NCBI GenBank assembly: GCA_013400155.1
Contig: VXBM01000043.1
Coordinates: forward strand, 1,689,166 to 1,753,165
Direction of reading: 5' to 3'
DNA: 64,000 nucleotides
From: Helopsaltes ochotensis
Lineage: Eukaryota > Chordata > Aves > Passeriformes > Locustellidae
Below the pieces are notes generated by a model, which was given only the letters and a program-made list of their open reading frames with translations, was not told the origin of the DNA and searched no databases. Shown piece by piece: positions 11,701 to 26,700 of the stretch; the stretch's first letter is position 1; each line of letters opens with the position of its first letter. Made by a program: the position numbers and the translations under genes.

Positions 11701-14700
11701 GTCTAGTTAATAAAGTTGGACTCTGTGATCTCAAAGGCCTTTTTCAACCTAGTTAATTACGTGATTTTTGGAGTTTATAAATGGATTCAATCTAATATAG
11801 CTGCAGTATCATTTATCCACTTCTTCACGCAATTGCAGCAAAAAAACCTTGAAACTGGCAACAGTAGGTAACTAGAAATCAGAGCAAGCAGTAAACTCCA
11901 GGCTGGATAATCCTACTGTGGGCCCACACCAGAACAGTGGTGAATGTCAATAGTAAATACCTGGACAGACCTAAGCTCCTTTTTCTGGCTGTGCCAGTAT
12001 GGCTGCTATTCTTAAAAGTTAAAAAACCCAGAGAGTCTCTGGACCGACTTTTTTTTTTTTTTTTCCATCTATAGTGGGCTTAAAAGCAACAGTCATGAGG
12101 TACTACAACATTAATTGAATCTACCTCACTCATCATTAGCTCTTTGGAAACCAAGATTATGTATGCAATTAATTACTAACGTCTCCTGTTTAAGGAAACT
12201 ATTACCTTTGTTTTTGAAACTCATACTTTTAAAAGGATGACCAACATATAGCTGTACAACCTGAAATATTTATCTCAAATGAACTTTGCTGACCATACCA
12301 CTGAAAAGAGATAAAATCCCTCCAGTGTGTTGTAAGTGCAAAGCAAAAGAGCAGCAGAGTAATTTCAGGTTTTGGGGGTTTTTTAACAGCATTTAAATAT
12401 TTGGCCTCTATTTTAAATGCCAGCTTCTATAAGTCCTACTCAGTTTAAGAGTAATACAAAATGTGTAACAAAATCCCTATAGCTGTCAGGAACCTTAAAT
12501 AAAATCTACGGAAGAATTTTCATGCATTAAAAGAAGGCTCCTCTCAAGTTGTCCAGTTGTTGCTCTGAATGTACTCTTAAATTTCTTGACTTAAGTTTTT
12601 ATAAAAAGTGGGTTTTTCAATATTATCATTTTGAGAGCATTTGCGCTAAAATGAAATGCAATGTTAAATTAAAGTTATACTGTATCTCAGTTTTACCATA
12701 GACAAGTCTGCTGCATTGTAAACGTGACAAAGATAAAAACCAGCAACAAGTGTTCAGACCAGAAGGTTTCCAGTGAATCAGAACAGGAAACCAATAAAGC
12801 GATCAATGGGAGGTCATGACTTTTTGATCACTGCACTATATGGTTGAAGTATCAGGTTTTGATCTAGTGCAGTGTAATCAAGTTAAACTTTGAAGTTAGG
12901 TATCAAATATACAATGAAATAGCAACAGCGCTGAGGAATACCCAACTTCAACGCTATTTTGAAAAGTCATCAGTATTTGGTAACTGTGACAGGTTTTACT
13001 TCTTGAGGGAATTTTTCCAAGAGCTGACAGGTTTGTTGTAGTGAGACTGTGTGCAATTCCAAAGGGAGTTCCAGGATGACAGGCCTAGGAATTTTCCTTC
13101 TACCTACCAGCTAGTTATTTATAGGAAGTTCCCAGAAGCTCTTTCTACAAGAAGCTCTAGTGGAAGTGAGGACACAGCAACAAAAATATTTTAAAACAAC
13201 AGTATAATCACACTTAATGTACTGCAATTATTACATTCAACACCTAAATCTAAATACTCCTTCTCCCTATCATATGCATCTATAAATACAAACGTTACTG
13301 AAACCTCAAGCATTAACTAGAACGTACTGACTGGTAGAGACTGAAAATGCACCCATTACAGGCAACAGTTACAGGAAATGAGCATTTCACACTTTTACTC
13401 TGTCCTTTAAAAGCAGGACTTAAACTCAGCATTTTTAAATGGACTAGGTAACATTTTTGCCTCGATTGCAGAAACTACTTTCATCTGTGCTGGCTGCCAC
13501 TCAAATTGGATAAAAGAATTTTGGAAGGTGTTTTCACTGTTCGCCCTGCTTATATTCAGATAAGCTTACAGAGACCTATTACAAACTCATATATAGCAAT
13601 CTTCTCCTGAGCTTGTTTTCTTCCATGGCTGGTACCTGTGTATGGGTTCTAACACACAATTTTTTGAAAGGAACAACCACTCAGATAAACCAGTAGAACC
13701 TCAATTCCTCCATTTTTCAATCCCCAAGACTTGATTTATAGGCAGAAAAACATGACAGACTCTGATATAGCCCTAATCAGTAAAGCAGACAGGTCACACA
13801 GCTTCAACAATCAAGAACATTATAATGCCATGATAATGAAGTAACTACCTCTAATCGGTTTACTTGCTTTGGCAATCCACACAAAATTGAAAGGACACAG
13901 TGTAATTAATTATAGCTAGCTAATGCTACAATCAAGAATGTTTACATTGCTCAGCAAGACAGATCTGGAGCTGTGATGTGTAGGTTACAGTCAGGAAAAA
14001 AAGGGGGGAAATGTTCATAAAAACAGGTATCACCAATCTTCCTTTATTTTAGCACTGAATTCAATCTGTCTCTAGTGGCAGTGAAACAGTTAAGATTCAT
14101 ACCAAAAACCATTGCCCTGATCCACATAAACAAAGTCATACCTGTTCCATTTAAGGACAGACTACATCACTGTTCTGGTTACACCGATCACATTCAGAAG
14201 TCTTCTTCACCCTCACAAGGGATGGAAAATATTCTGTTCATGGTGTTACCGGGGGGAAGGGAGAGGAATCAACCTTATCTGATGCAAAGATGATGATTCA
14301 TGGAATGAAGTACCATCATTATGGAATCAATACTGTCATTTTGGGCAAGTGTAACATGTCTATGTTAATTACACTGTGACCACTCAAAGTTAATTGAATT
14401 AAACAAATTATGGTCAAAAGATATACAGGGATTCCATTGTATCTTCCATCTGCCTGTCAATTGCTTATTTAGCAAAACAGTATAATAAAGCTAGTTGCTT
14501 TATTAAGGGCAACTAAACTGGAGAAAGTTACTGGATAATTAAGTCTCCAAATCAGTTCAGTCTTTCAGTTATAAATCTGGATATTATCAAGCCAGTACAA
14601 CATCAACTCTTTTAAGGACAAGCTGAGTTAAAGGAATAAAGCAATTCACTTTTCTAAAGTATAGCGTATATATTTAACTATCCTGTGTAGACAAAGCTGC

Positions 14701-17700
14701 TACATTAGATTGGGTGTTTGCAAACCACATGACCTCACAAACGCTATCTTATCACATCACAGGTTCCTCAGACTGACCACAACCACTTAAATCAGACTCT
14801 GCCAGCACAGAAGTTCTGTAACTTTGACACATACTAGTAAAGCAACTACATTTTTAGCTGTCCTTGCAAGAGCTTTACTTGTGGGGAGGGAAAAATCTGA
14901 TCATCTCTTGTCCAACTGTTCTTGCAAGATACGGTAAAAGAAAAGCACATGATTTATTGTGCTATAAACTTCCACCACAAGCTGAAATGCTTACTTTGTG
15001 AATCTAAGGGCTAACATATTTCCTTTCAGAGACAGCATTTCTTATCAAGTAAGAAAACATTTATAGAGAGTCACATATTTTGAAAGCATTTCAGTAAAAA
15101 AAAAACTATTAGAAGATGTTAATGTGACTCTAGTTGGTATTGAGAAACAAGTACTTTACAAGAATTAATACAAGACTTTCAACCACCATTACTGAGAACT
15201 ATGTTTTACCAAGAACTATGAAAAGAAAACAACTGACTGAAGTAAAAACTGACTGGAATGAATCCCACAAATATTAGCTGGTTTTATGAAAGTGAGCAAG
15301 TAAAATGACAGTTTCCAAGAGACAAATGTAGTTGTGCTTGTACTACATGAGAAAGGAATAGTATACTTCTTCCAGAAGAAATGGGAGGCAGGGGGGGAAA
15401 TAACTTGGCAAGAGACTGAGTAAAAGAACATTTTATCTAATTGCAAATATTACAGAAAGAGGATGAGGCCTTTTGGGCCTTGCTGGTTTTGCCAATAGTT
15501 CTGATGAAAGAAATGTTACCCATTTCTGTTCCTCAGGCACCTAAATGGTGATAAATCTGATCTTCTCTCATTCTCATTTGCCCACATGATCTGATCCATG
15601 GCTATCCATCACAAAGTATGTCTTCAGAAAACTTGAAAAAATTTCTGGTAGGTTGAGCTTCAACTAGAATTCACTTTCCCCAGTTACTCCTCATCTCCAT
15701 TATGGAAAGCTATATTATTTACTCTAAGTTATTCACTCTGCTTCTGAATGTAGTCCAGTGTGCATCAGAAAAGAGAACATCTGATTTGGTAAGCTTTGAG
15801 TTTTACTCAATGGAAGCCTAATAATAAAATTAACAGACGAAAGGAATAATGCTTCCCACTGGTATCCCATCATCAAGCCTAGATGCAATTATTATGAGAG
15901 AAATAGGAGCTAGGAATGCTGCTAGAAGTGGCCAGCCCATCTTGTGCTACTGCAATGGGGCACAAGCAGCATCAGAATTTTGTTCTCATCTATGGCCAAT
16001 GCAGGAATCATCATTTAGCTCCTTTAAAGACATTTCCTCATCTCTTCAGGGGACAACCTGGATCAATCTGTGCCAGAGCCTAGAATCACTCACTGATTTA
16101 AGATTATTAGCTAATAATAAAAAATACAAGGAGGAAATAATTTGACAGCTTTAAAACACAGTTTACCTACCATATAAGTTTGTGGTATTTAAGATTAAAG
16201 GAACTGTTAATGTGGATTAATATTTCATTCTGTGTACTATAGTGCATTGAATTTTATTTAGGTATTTAACAGTGTGGCCCATATAGGTGGATTTTTTTAA
16301 TCCTTCACATTGATGGGGTACAAGTTTACTTTCCCTTCTCCATTTTAATTTCAGCAGTGAAAGTCTAGAAAGCTAATGCGAGTTGCAAGATGTATCCTTA
16401 ATTCAGCCACATAACCAATTACTCAGTTGGTCACAACTTATACATTATTTATCCTCAAAGTCATTACTTAAAGCATCTTGAATTTTATTTACACAAGCAA
16501 AATCTTTTAAAAGCATAGTATTTAATCTCCAACTTTTATATCTCTTTTCATTAAGCCAATCTTAAAATGTTAGCTTACCAGGAGCATGATCAGACCAAGA
16601 GATAACACCTATATCAGAATCTTACTGACTGCATTAGGTTCTTAAAACATAATATCAGATCCATTCCTTAGATAAACTATACGTATGTGGAAATGGAAGA
16701 GTAGTAAACTAATGTTCCCCTACTTCTTTGAAGAGTCATCAAGTTTTCGGATACTGAAATGGGAAATATCTTTAAAAACACCCCATTTTCTGCACTGTCA
16801 ATATGCAAAAATTTAATCACTAGAATTTCACTTAAAGGTACTATTATAAAGTCTTCTAAATGCCTGGAAATTATTTTGGCAGAATAGTAATACTCCAGTT
16901 ATTTGCCATCTTGATCTTTTCCATCAGCCATACTGAGATATTGTTAAATGGACAAGTTCCAGTTTCTAAATGTTGGACCAGTGTGCCACACTAACATCAG
17001 AATTTTGGTTTTCATTCAAATATCAAACACCCCTGCATAAGATTTGCACATCATCCTTACTTCTTCTCAAAATGTTGCAACTAATTATTTGTCAAGAGGA
17101 TATCTTATTAGAAAGAAACAGCTAGGAGAAAACTCTGTATTCTCCATCTGACAATAGCAGATGCCTGCACAAAAAAAAGACAAAAACTCCAGCAATCATC
17201 TCGCTAAATTCATGGTGGGTGGAATAGTCCCTGCAGATGCCCAGATGTCATGGTAAAACTGAAAAATGGATTATCTTCAACATCCATATTCCTGCTTTCT
17301 AAGAAAAAAATGTCTTAAGTGAAGGAAGTGCTGTTTCTGTGTGTTGCTTCATCAAACTGTCCTCCAACACAGCCAATACACATCCGTGATCCCAAACTGT
17401 AAAGGCTACCTGCTTTTGTACAAGCAACACACATTAGGCAGAATTCAGCTTTTAATATGAAAACTGTCATAAGATTAAACCAAATCCACATTTGAAATAC
17501 TATATTATATAAAGATAAAACCCTGAAATTTTACAGAAAAACAAACACATTAAAGGATTCCAAGAGCGACAAAATTCACCTAACAGTGTGACAAAGGCAA
17601 ACTTTGTAAAATTTCACGTGAAACAACTTAAGCACTTCAGTCCTAAATCACAAAATCTGAAAGACTGGAAACCACTTGCTTTTTTCTCCAAAGGTGTCTT

Positions 17701-20700
17701 GTGGTCTGCCAGTGTAGTTTGTGGGTAAGCACATCAATTCTAATCTTTTGTACCACCCCTGTAATCTAGGTAACACATACAAGCCTTGCAACATCCAACA
17801 GGAAGCAGAAGCAGCTGCTGGGTAATATATATAAAGTGACTGCACATACAGAGAGGTAGTGCATGAAATGCAGAACTTCAGCAGTTTATAAATCATTTAA
17901 TTCCATTCAGTTTAAATTAAAAGGAAAAGGTGGAAAACTACAACCAACATCCTCGTTTCTCCAGTATGATTTGTGTTTAAAAGAGTAACAGCTTGCTCAG
18001 TAATCATCGGTTTTCTTAAGCCGTCAAATTTACTTAATAGAAACTTGTAGCAGGCCAAACTTCCAATGTATTCATTTCCACATAGCTAAACAGCTTTACT
18101 TCAGTACTACCTACTGAGATACTCTCTTGAACAGTAAAAATGTTTCACAGAACTTGCTTTCACTAAACATTTCTGTATCTAATCAAAAGCAACTTCTGTG
18201 AAATAGTAGCAATCCTTGTGCAGCTTGAAAGTATCTAACCAGAGTACAACCTTACAGTGTCTGTGTGCTCCTGCCATTTACGCTACATCAGTTAAAGCAC
18301 AGGAACTGGAAGGTCAAGTGACAAAAAAGACTGATCACTAGACCTTATTTCTGCTGTGCCAAACACAGGGCTTCCGTACTTACTGACAAGAGTAACAAAT
18401 GCAGCTCCACAGAAGCTGCAGCCTGTTGGGGCTGGACAATGAGAAAGCATTTTAAGTTAAAATCCCACTAAGCTAGAAGTCAAGAATGCTGCAGAAAGAG
18501 TTTTAAGAATGAGAGGGAAATGGAAGAAGAAAGAAAATGCTGGGTGGAAAGACTTCAATTAATGAAAAGAACAAATGGCAAATGAACACAAGATTCTGAA
18601 AAGGCAGAGTGTCTAAGGCTAGTACATATTAAAAGCTCTCAAAGAAGTTTACATCATGACTTCCTGTTTGTGATGATCCTCAACATGTCAGGTTTTCACA
18701 CTAGTTTCAGCCTTCAACAATACAGTCCTAAGTCACAACCACCTAACAACTTTGTGCCCAATAAATCACAAACTCAGTCAATAAGGAGGGAAGCACTTAA
18801 TATATTATGACTTATCACTTATGGCTAACTAGAAATACTTTAATGTGAGTGTCCTTTCATTATGCATCAGCTGTTCTTTGAATACTGATAGGTTGTGTAA
18901 AAGATTACAGGACAGCTGTCAGTAACTTTTTAGGGAATGAGCATAAAATCAGGTATGTTTACTAAAGTTCAAAATGCAAGTAAGTAATACATGTATTTGA
19001 TTTCTGACTGAAGTTATGGTTGCACTGAGAATTAATTCACTATTTTACATAATGTTACAAATTACACTTAATATTTATATTGTAATCCATATTTGGTTGT
19101 TCAAATCCGTGCAAAGAAAGAGGTGCATGTAAATAGATTTATGATAATGTGCATAGAACCACAGAATTGTTAAGGTTGGAAAAGGCCTCTACAGAGTTCA
19201 ACCATTAACCGAATGCTGCAGTATTCACCAGTAAAGCAGAAGTTGACAACTTCTGTTTATAATGTTCTCAAAGCTCCAAATTTTGTCTGTTTGTTCTCCT
19301 GAAGTGTTCATCAACTGCATGTTTAAGACTTACTCTGAAGTAGTCAATATTCAACTCAGCTTACCATACTACAGAAATCCTCTGGTTAGGTATAAAAGGA
19401 ATCAGGCAGGCACCTTGTTACAACAAGCCAAAATTCCAATAATCCATTTATAGTTATTTTACTACATTTGAATGGTAAGAAAAAAGGCATATTTTCCTAT
19501 TTAATTACTTTGTACATTTAACACCAATGTGGCTCATCGGTTCAGTTTTGGGTGCCATACTACCAACTTCCACTATGTGCAGTTTTATTCAGTAACAGGA
19601 ACACAACTTGAATTGACTAAATAAGTCTTCTTTTTATGTTATTTGAAGACTGGTTGTAGTATTACTATTCCTAGATGAGTAACAAAAGCAGCTGAAATTT
19701 ATCCTTTAGGCTGCAAGCTGCATTATTCTTAAGGAGCATGCAAAATTTTGAGCTCAGGAAAAGATGACCCAAATTAATTTGACTTTTAAAAAGTTTTGTT
19801 TATACGTACAAAACCTTTGAACCAATTACCCTTGTACTATGAATCCATTGATTAATTATTTGATACAGCATGCAGAGTTCCAACACGTAGCTGATTTAGG
19901 TTACCACATTGGAACGTGAGACAAATATCTCAATACTAATGGCCAAATTTTTCTCACCCAGAAAGTCAAGAGATGGTACAGCAGCAGCTTGTTGCACCTG
20001 TGCCATAGCAAACTCCCACCCACCTTTTAGTGAACAACTCAGCTTTAGACACTGGGCAGTAACAGTGACTCTGCTGTCCTCACTGGTGTTCCTCACTGAT
20101 ACTCTAGATTTGCCCTGTGCCTGGCTACTAGCCTACTTGCAAACATTGATGGAACAGTAGAGCTTTCACAGGAACTCTGCAATTAGGAAAGATCATGCTG
20201 TTGCCACAACCTCGTACCATCGCATCTGATGGATGATATCACAGAATGGAATTCAAGTATGTAACTGTTCCAGGCTCCACTGACAAAGAAAAGTTTACAT
20301 TCACACTGCTGGCCAAAGGCACAAAATAGTGTTTATCCAAAGGCCAGAATATGGAGTTAGTCTGCAGTTACTTGTATTCAACATAGGATTTGGTCATTAT
20401 TTTGTTCCATCCTTCAGATGGAGAATCTGCAACTTTTCTGGTGTAAAAATCTTTAAAAACGCAGTGCTAGAGAGGAAAAAGAAGTTAAAGAAGCAGAATC
20501 AATATAGATAGCCATGCCAAGACATTTCATCTTGTTTCACACATATCCGTCCCACACCTAGCTTAAATTATAACTTTTGCTTTAATTAACATTTGCATTT
20601 ATGCGCAGTTTAAAGTTACACCATTACAATGTATTAGAAGCTAACCATACAATCACCAAGAGCTCTGTTCCTTTTCCAGTGCCTTTTACATGCTAACCAG

Positions 20701-23700
20701 TAGGGAGCTTGTGGTCAGCATGTCACATACACCATCACCCTATCTTCAGGAAGATGCATTTGCAAATGTGTAACGTTTCTTTTAACTTTTGCAGAAGTAG
20801 AATCAGAAAGCAGCTAGCCAAAAACAAAGAACATGATCATTAATGGACGTATGCATGAAGACACTTCATTGCAGATTTAAGGAAGTTGTTTATTTAACTG
20901 GCATTGACTGAATTATACTTCTCCTAACACTTAGCTGTTGAGAGCAAACATTTTTGCCTCTTCCTGTTGCCATTTTCTTCAGATTTTGCTTTTTGAGGAA
21001 ACACTGCAGGAAACACTGCTTTCCCTCTTAAAATTTTATTTAAAAACTAGACAGATAGGTAACAGTAAGGGGGAAAGGGGAAAAAAGTCATTAGTAAACA
21101 AAGACTTCCAGGCTTGAATAAAGTCTGTGTACAGAAACGTGCAGAATGCTACCAAGGTAGCACATGTCTATTACATACAGAGTTTCATAAAATCACAGAA
21201 TGACTTAAGTCAGAAAAGATCTGTAAAATCATCACGTCAAACCATTTCTTCTTACTGTTCCTGTATATCCTAGAATGATCTCCTTCCTATAGTGTTTATC
21301 TAGTTTGGAAATTAAAAATTTAGCCACCACAAAGCATGTATCTGTAAGAGAAATGCTCTTCTACCTGGAATTACTCAAACTCTGCTATTGTTGAAATTCA
21401 TGCTCTTCATGGCATTTCCTTTCCATCAAATTAAATGCTGATAAAACCTCATCTTTTTTCCAACCTGTTCACATCAACTTATACACATGAAAGATGTACA
21501 ATATCGCCTGCCTTCATGACAAATCAGTTGCTCAGCCAGGCATATAACAAATGATTGTATAGAGAAAACTACGCAACAGCTTTCCAAGAGTAATTCTACT
21601 TTTCCCCCAAAGCAGTGTTTCTTACCTTTTAAGCCTACAGTGAGCAGAAGAAAAAGTCAGTACAGTGCCTTATTTTGTTCATAATGCAAAAATACTAAAT
21701 ATCTGGCTTTCTGGGGATTCTTCAAGCAAGCAACAAAGAAACTAATTAGGGTGCTTTAATGGAGAAAGCCAGGTTATTGATTTTTAAATCTGTTTTCAAG
21801 TGAGCTTAATGATTGGTAAAGGTGCTGGACTGATGGCCCTAGAGACTATCCTCCATCTATATTATAGTGATCTATAGCATAGACAACATTCCAAGATCCT
21901 CAACTGTGTTATAAGTCTCAAGGGTTTGATGCTAAAAGCTTGGATCTACTCAGATTGTTATGAAAACACTATCTACACTTAAAGAAAGGATGCGTTTATT
22001 TAATAGAAGTAAAAAGGAACAAACAATTAGGTTGAATTGCTTTACAATCCTATGGTTTTAAGCAACACTCAGAACTGCATATGAAAAGGCTACAAAGAGA
22101 CTCTACTGTAAAGATGACCAAGCATTTTGCACTCGATGGAGTATTAGGTAAAGACATTTCTTCACAATGCAGCATGAACTGAAAGGAGCCAGTGAGCACA
22201 GGAGTTACATAAGCCATTTCTGTTTCAAGACCTTCTGATCTTTTTAACTAACAGAAAGTTACTAAAACTATTAGAGCAAGGAAGTCTGAAGACAGACATT
22301 TCATAGATTGAAGGTTTTGGCAGTTTAAAACTTAAAAATCTGTTAACTGCTATTAAGCAAGCATCCTTTTTTTTTTAAGCAATCTCAGTGTACTACCACA
22401 TAAAATTTGTCCTCACAACAGCAAAAACCAGAAAATTTATGCATGGATTCTTATACTTGCACAAATGAGGTTTAGTTTCTAACTATAGTAGCCTTAATAC
22501 TTGTAGCAAATAAACACATAAAGAGGCTTATTTTCATATATGCAGTTCCAAATGGAGTAAATGCAACAGGAATATGATCAACTCATTAATTTAAGGAAAA
22601 AGCTAAGATGGAACATAAATGCCAATCTCATTTAACGTCAAATCGCATAACACCATTTTGTTCTCTTACATTCCAAGATAAAGGCAGATTCATATACAAG
22701 ACTTTTATTGCATTCATTTAAAATAATGTACTTCAGCAAAAACAGGTACTGAAGACGTCATAACTATTAAATAAGCAAAACCTGCCACAGGTGAAAGGAC
22801 AAAAGGTACAAGTGATCAGAGACTAGTATAATATCACTTACCTCATGATGCAGCTCAGCTATCTGATCTTTCAGTTCTCTGATGTACTGATTAGAATCAG
22901 ATGTATTAAGCTGCCCTTGAATTTTTCCTTCTTCTTTCTGTTTTGGTTAAAAAAAGGAATCATATTCAAATTATTCAAAGATCTACTATATTAAAAATCT
23001 TATATTAACTGTCTGCATATTTTTGTCACAAACAGAAGCTATCCCCAGACACCATCCACCACTTTCATTTGGTTGAAGTTACAGCAGATATCTAGAGGTG
23101 ATAGTGGCTCAGACCAAGCTGACTCTCTCAACAGTAGAAGGCAGGATTCTATGGAGAAGCATGAAGAACTAACAGCTCCACAGGTGGAATCCACGTTCTA
23201 TGTACATGACATTGCATTTTAATAAACCACTCCTACAGAATACTATCAATACATGGAACATATCTCAGTGTATTTTATTTTCACTAATGTAAAGTTTACA
23301 TTTAACAACAAGACATTTCCTTTTGTCTTGAAGTAAACAAAACAGTTGTTTCCTTACATTGTGGGACATACACTGGGAAACACTACGTATGACAAGCTTC
23401 TTTTGTCCTGTAAGAAGAATTGTAACATCCAAAATATTGTGGTATTTGTCATGTAGGAGTTCCAGAGAGTATAAATGAAGAAAGGAATGTCCCCTAATAC
23501 CAATGCTTCAAGAGGTATACAGAAAAACATGGAAGTAAAAAAAACCAAAACAACAAAACAAAAATAGATTAAGAGGAATATGACATTTCCCTCATTTGTC
23601 AATCAAATGCAGCTTCTACAAATCAGGATACTTGGAATGGTTTCACTTACACTGAATGCCTGCAGCACTGGTTTCCATCTTATCCCTAAAGGGAATCCTA

Positions 23701-26700
23701 ATGTGACTGAACCAAACTTGGCAGATCTGAGATAAATAATCACCCTGATGAGGAATGCACTCCATGTCTTCTACTTGCTACTAATAACATGCAGAACAAC
23801 TCTGCTCTTGCCTTTTTCCAGCTAAACAATTTCTGAAGCAGCCACCAACTGTAGAGAATGCAGGCAACTTGGTTTTATATAATTCTTCAGCTTGACTGTA
23901 AATCACATATGAGCAATATATTACAGAAATACAAATATAATGGGAGTATCTTGTTTTTCTACCTATAGCTCATTTTGCTGAAGTTTTAATTACACTTGAA
24001 GAAAGCAAACTATTTACTTCAACAACCAAATTGAAAGTTATTAGCAAAGAGAGGTTAAATACCTTTTAGAATGAAAAGTGTTAAGTGTTTGCCAAAGTAT
24101 AAGACAAAAAGCTTTAATGGAGAGGTTCCTTTAAAACACCTCTCTGAAAAATAACCCCAAACCCTTTTGCTGAGTGAGGAGAACAATTTAGAACACGGTC
24201 AGTATTGGCAATATCAAAGCAATATCTCTTCTTTCAGGCTTTGTTTTCCTTGCAGTGAGGTATGCATTACAAAATGACTCAAAAAATAATTTTGTCATAT
24301 TCACTACTAATTCCCACAATCTGTATCATGAAGAACAAGATCCTTTAATGTATAATTCCATACTGAACCTAGTTTCCAAGGTAACCTATGGCCAAATTCA
24401 CACACACACACAAAAGTAGTATCCTTCACATCCTTCTGAAATAGCAGAGCCCAGGACTGCACACAGTAGGTGTGCAAGGTGAGGCCATGCTACCAGTTAT
24501 TACACAGTTGCACTGACATAAGAAAAATCTAATTGCTTTCATGCAGCTTAAATTCATTTAATGCTTCCTATTGTGGCATTTACTTTTGTAGAAACTGGAC
24601 ATTTAACTCTACATTGTTTGTATATTGTGCTTGAATAGTTTTGTACTACTATTTTTGAGCGGCTCTGTACTTCTGAGGAAAGCATTCAGATCAAGAGTAT
24701 GGGTTCAAAACTTAGTGGAGTTAAGACTCCACTTACAATTTAGAAGTCTTTCAGGTATGAATGTCACCTTTTAAAAGAGAATAGCACAAGCTATTAGTAA
24801 TCTCCATGTTTAATTTTTTTTAAATCTAAAGTTATACATGTAGGATGTGGGTTGGTGGTTTGGATTTTTGGTGGTGGGGGTGAGGGGGAGCACTATTATA
24901 GCAAATCTGTGATATTTGGACAAGTCACAACACAAAAACCAGCCGGTCACTAGGTACATCGAAGTCATTTTAAATTTAAAATTAATATACCAAGAAAAAA
25001 ATCAGGGAGCATATCAATAGGCAAAGTGTGGGTATTATCAGAATCGCAAAATAATGAAAGCTAGCCAATTCTAGAATGTAGGAATTTGTTCAAAACATCC
25101 TGCAGTCACATGTGAATGAATCTCTCTACGCCCACATCCCTAGAGTACCACGTCTGCATATTGGCACCACTGCAGTGCCTACCTCCTCTTTCCAGAAGGG
25201 TTTGTAGAAAAGCAATGCCAATTGGTGTTACATTGTAATTAAAGATGCATCATCTCTATTTCTCTGCTCTTTAAGATTTTAACTGCTCCTTTTTAGTTTC
25301 TTCTGACAGACCACCTTCAAGAGCACCACCAGGGTTAGAAATCTGTATCAGGGTAACAAACACCCCCGTGGCAGGTATCACCTCTCGCCTAGGGACAGGT
25401 GCGTGTAGCAGTGTATGCAGCCAGTACGCAATCCAACCCCCTGCCCCAGAGGTTGTGTATATAGTGGGAGTAGCACGGGCAGTGAAGCAGGAAATGAGCT
25501 CTATAGATCAAAAAAACCTGCTGCTAAAACAGAACTTAGGCCCCTTCACAGTTTTGGAAGCTCTCACCTCTCTCATCCTGCTAGTAGTAAAGTGACTGTA
25601 CTTGTATGCATACCAAGAGTTACACTGAGAGCCCGAGAAGAAAAATCTGCACTTCAAAAATTTGCTCCTTAAAATGAGGAAAAACTCTGTCCACCAAAAA
25701 CTATCAGCTGAGAATCATGGTTTTTCATATCACACTTAAATCCTCTTTAGTCTGGTTTTCTAAGAGAAAGGCATCTTGCAAAGAAGCAACAGCTAGTCTC
25801 AAAAAAACCACCTGATGCTGCTGAGAACTTCTGAACATGCGGAGACCCTTCAAACTCAATCAGCATCAGGCCAGGATGTATAGCTGGCAACACAAGAGAG
25901 CAGGGACAGACTGCTTAAGAAAAATGTTGATTTAAAATACCTGAAACCATTACTGTATAATGGCCTCCCAAAATCAAGTTTAGTACTCATAATAAGAAAG
26001 GATTTATACAACAAATAAATAAATCACTAGAAACCACTTGAAAACCACTGGAGGCCTTAAGCCAGCTTTTGCTGCTTAATCAAAGTTTAAGATACAGAAG
26101 ATCAGGGTAATCAAATTCCAACTGCAGGTGTTTCATCCCAAGAGGAATACTGTAGTTTTCTAAACCACTCAATTATCACATCAGATAGGAAAGGAAATAT
26201 ACGTCAGTAAAAAAATAAGCCATTTTAAATACTAAGAAAACATCTAGGGTTGTTCTCTTTTTAATAACTGAACTTAAAAACACAAAAACAAAACAAAAAA
26301 AAATTTCACAGGCAGTCAAAATCCAGGCACTAGATTGATTAGACAGTCGCTGTTCCTCAGATAACATCTTTACTAAAAATGACTGGAAGATAGGATGCTT
26401 CCCTAACACCCTTAATTTGATCTTTTCTGACTTAGAAATATTTCCTTGGTAAAAACTTGCCTCAGCCTCTTTTCAGGTGAGGCTTTAAAATTCTTACCTT
26501 GTGGCAAACGACATTGCATTAAAAATGTAAATGAAGTATATTCAGAAGGGTAGATGTGGTAACTAGTGTCCTTTCAGTGACTTTAGAGTGACTCATTCTA
26601 GGCTTTCAAAAAACACATCACTAACATCACACACCACTATTGATAAGAGTAAAAAAGGGTTTCCTGTAATTAGAAAAGATGGAAACAATTTCTTTACTGA

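Larger units (their letters stand above)
5728..22841 (-). other. EVI5: EVI5 last intron (17.1 kb)
   Basis: The longest intron in the window. It holds an old CR1 (8558-9120), a younger CR1 (11315-11765), two CR1 3'-tail fragments in opposite orientation (19152-19240, 21184-21250), a 29-nt tandem duplication (6601-6648), a 16-base T run (12049-12064) and a 153-codon plus-strand open frame (7965-8426). Nothing else recognisable was seen. Confidence 0.8.

Noticed and set aside
15849..16145. 98-codon plus-strand open frame
   Set aside because: No recognisable motif or repeat. Its length is within chance expectation for this window size.
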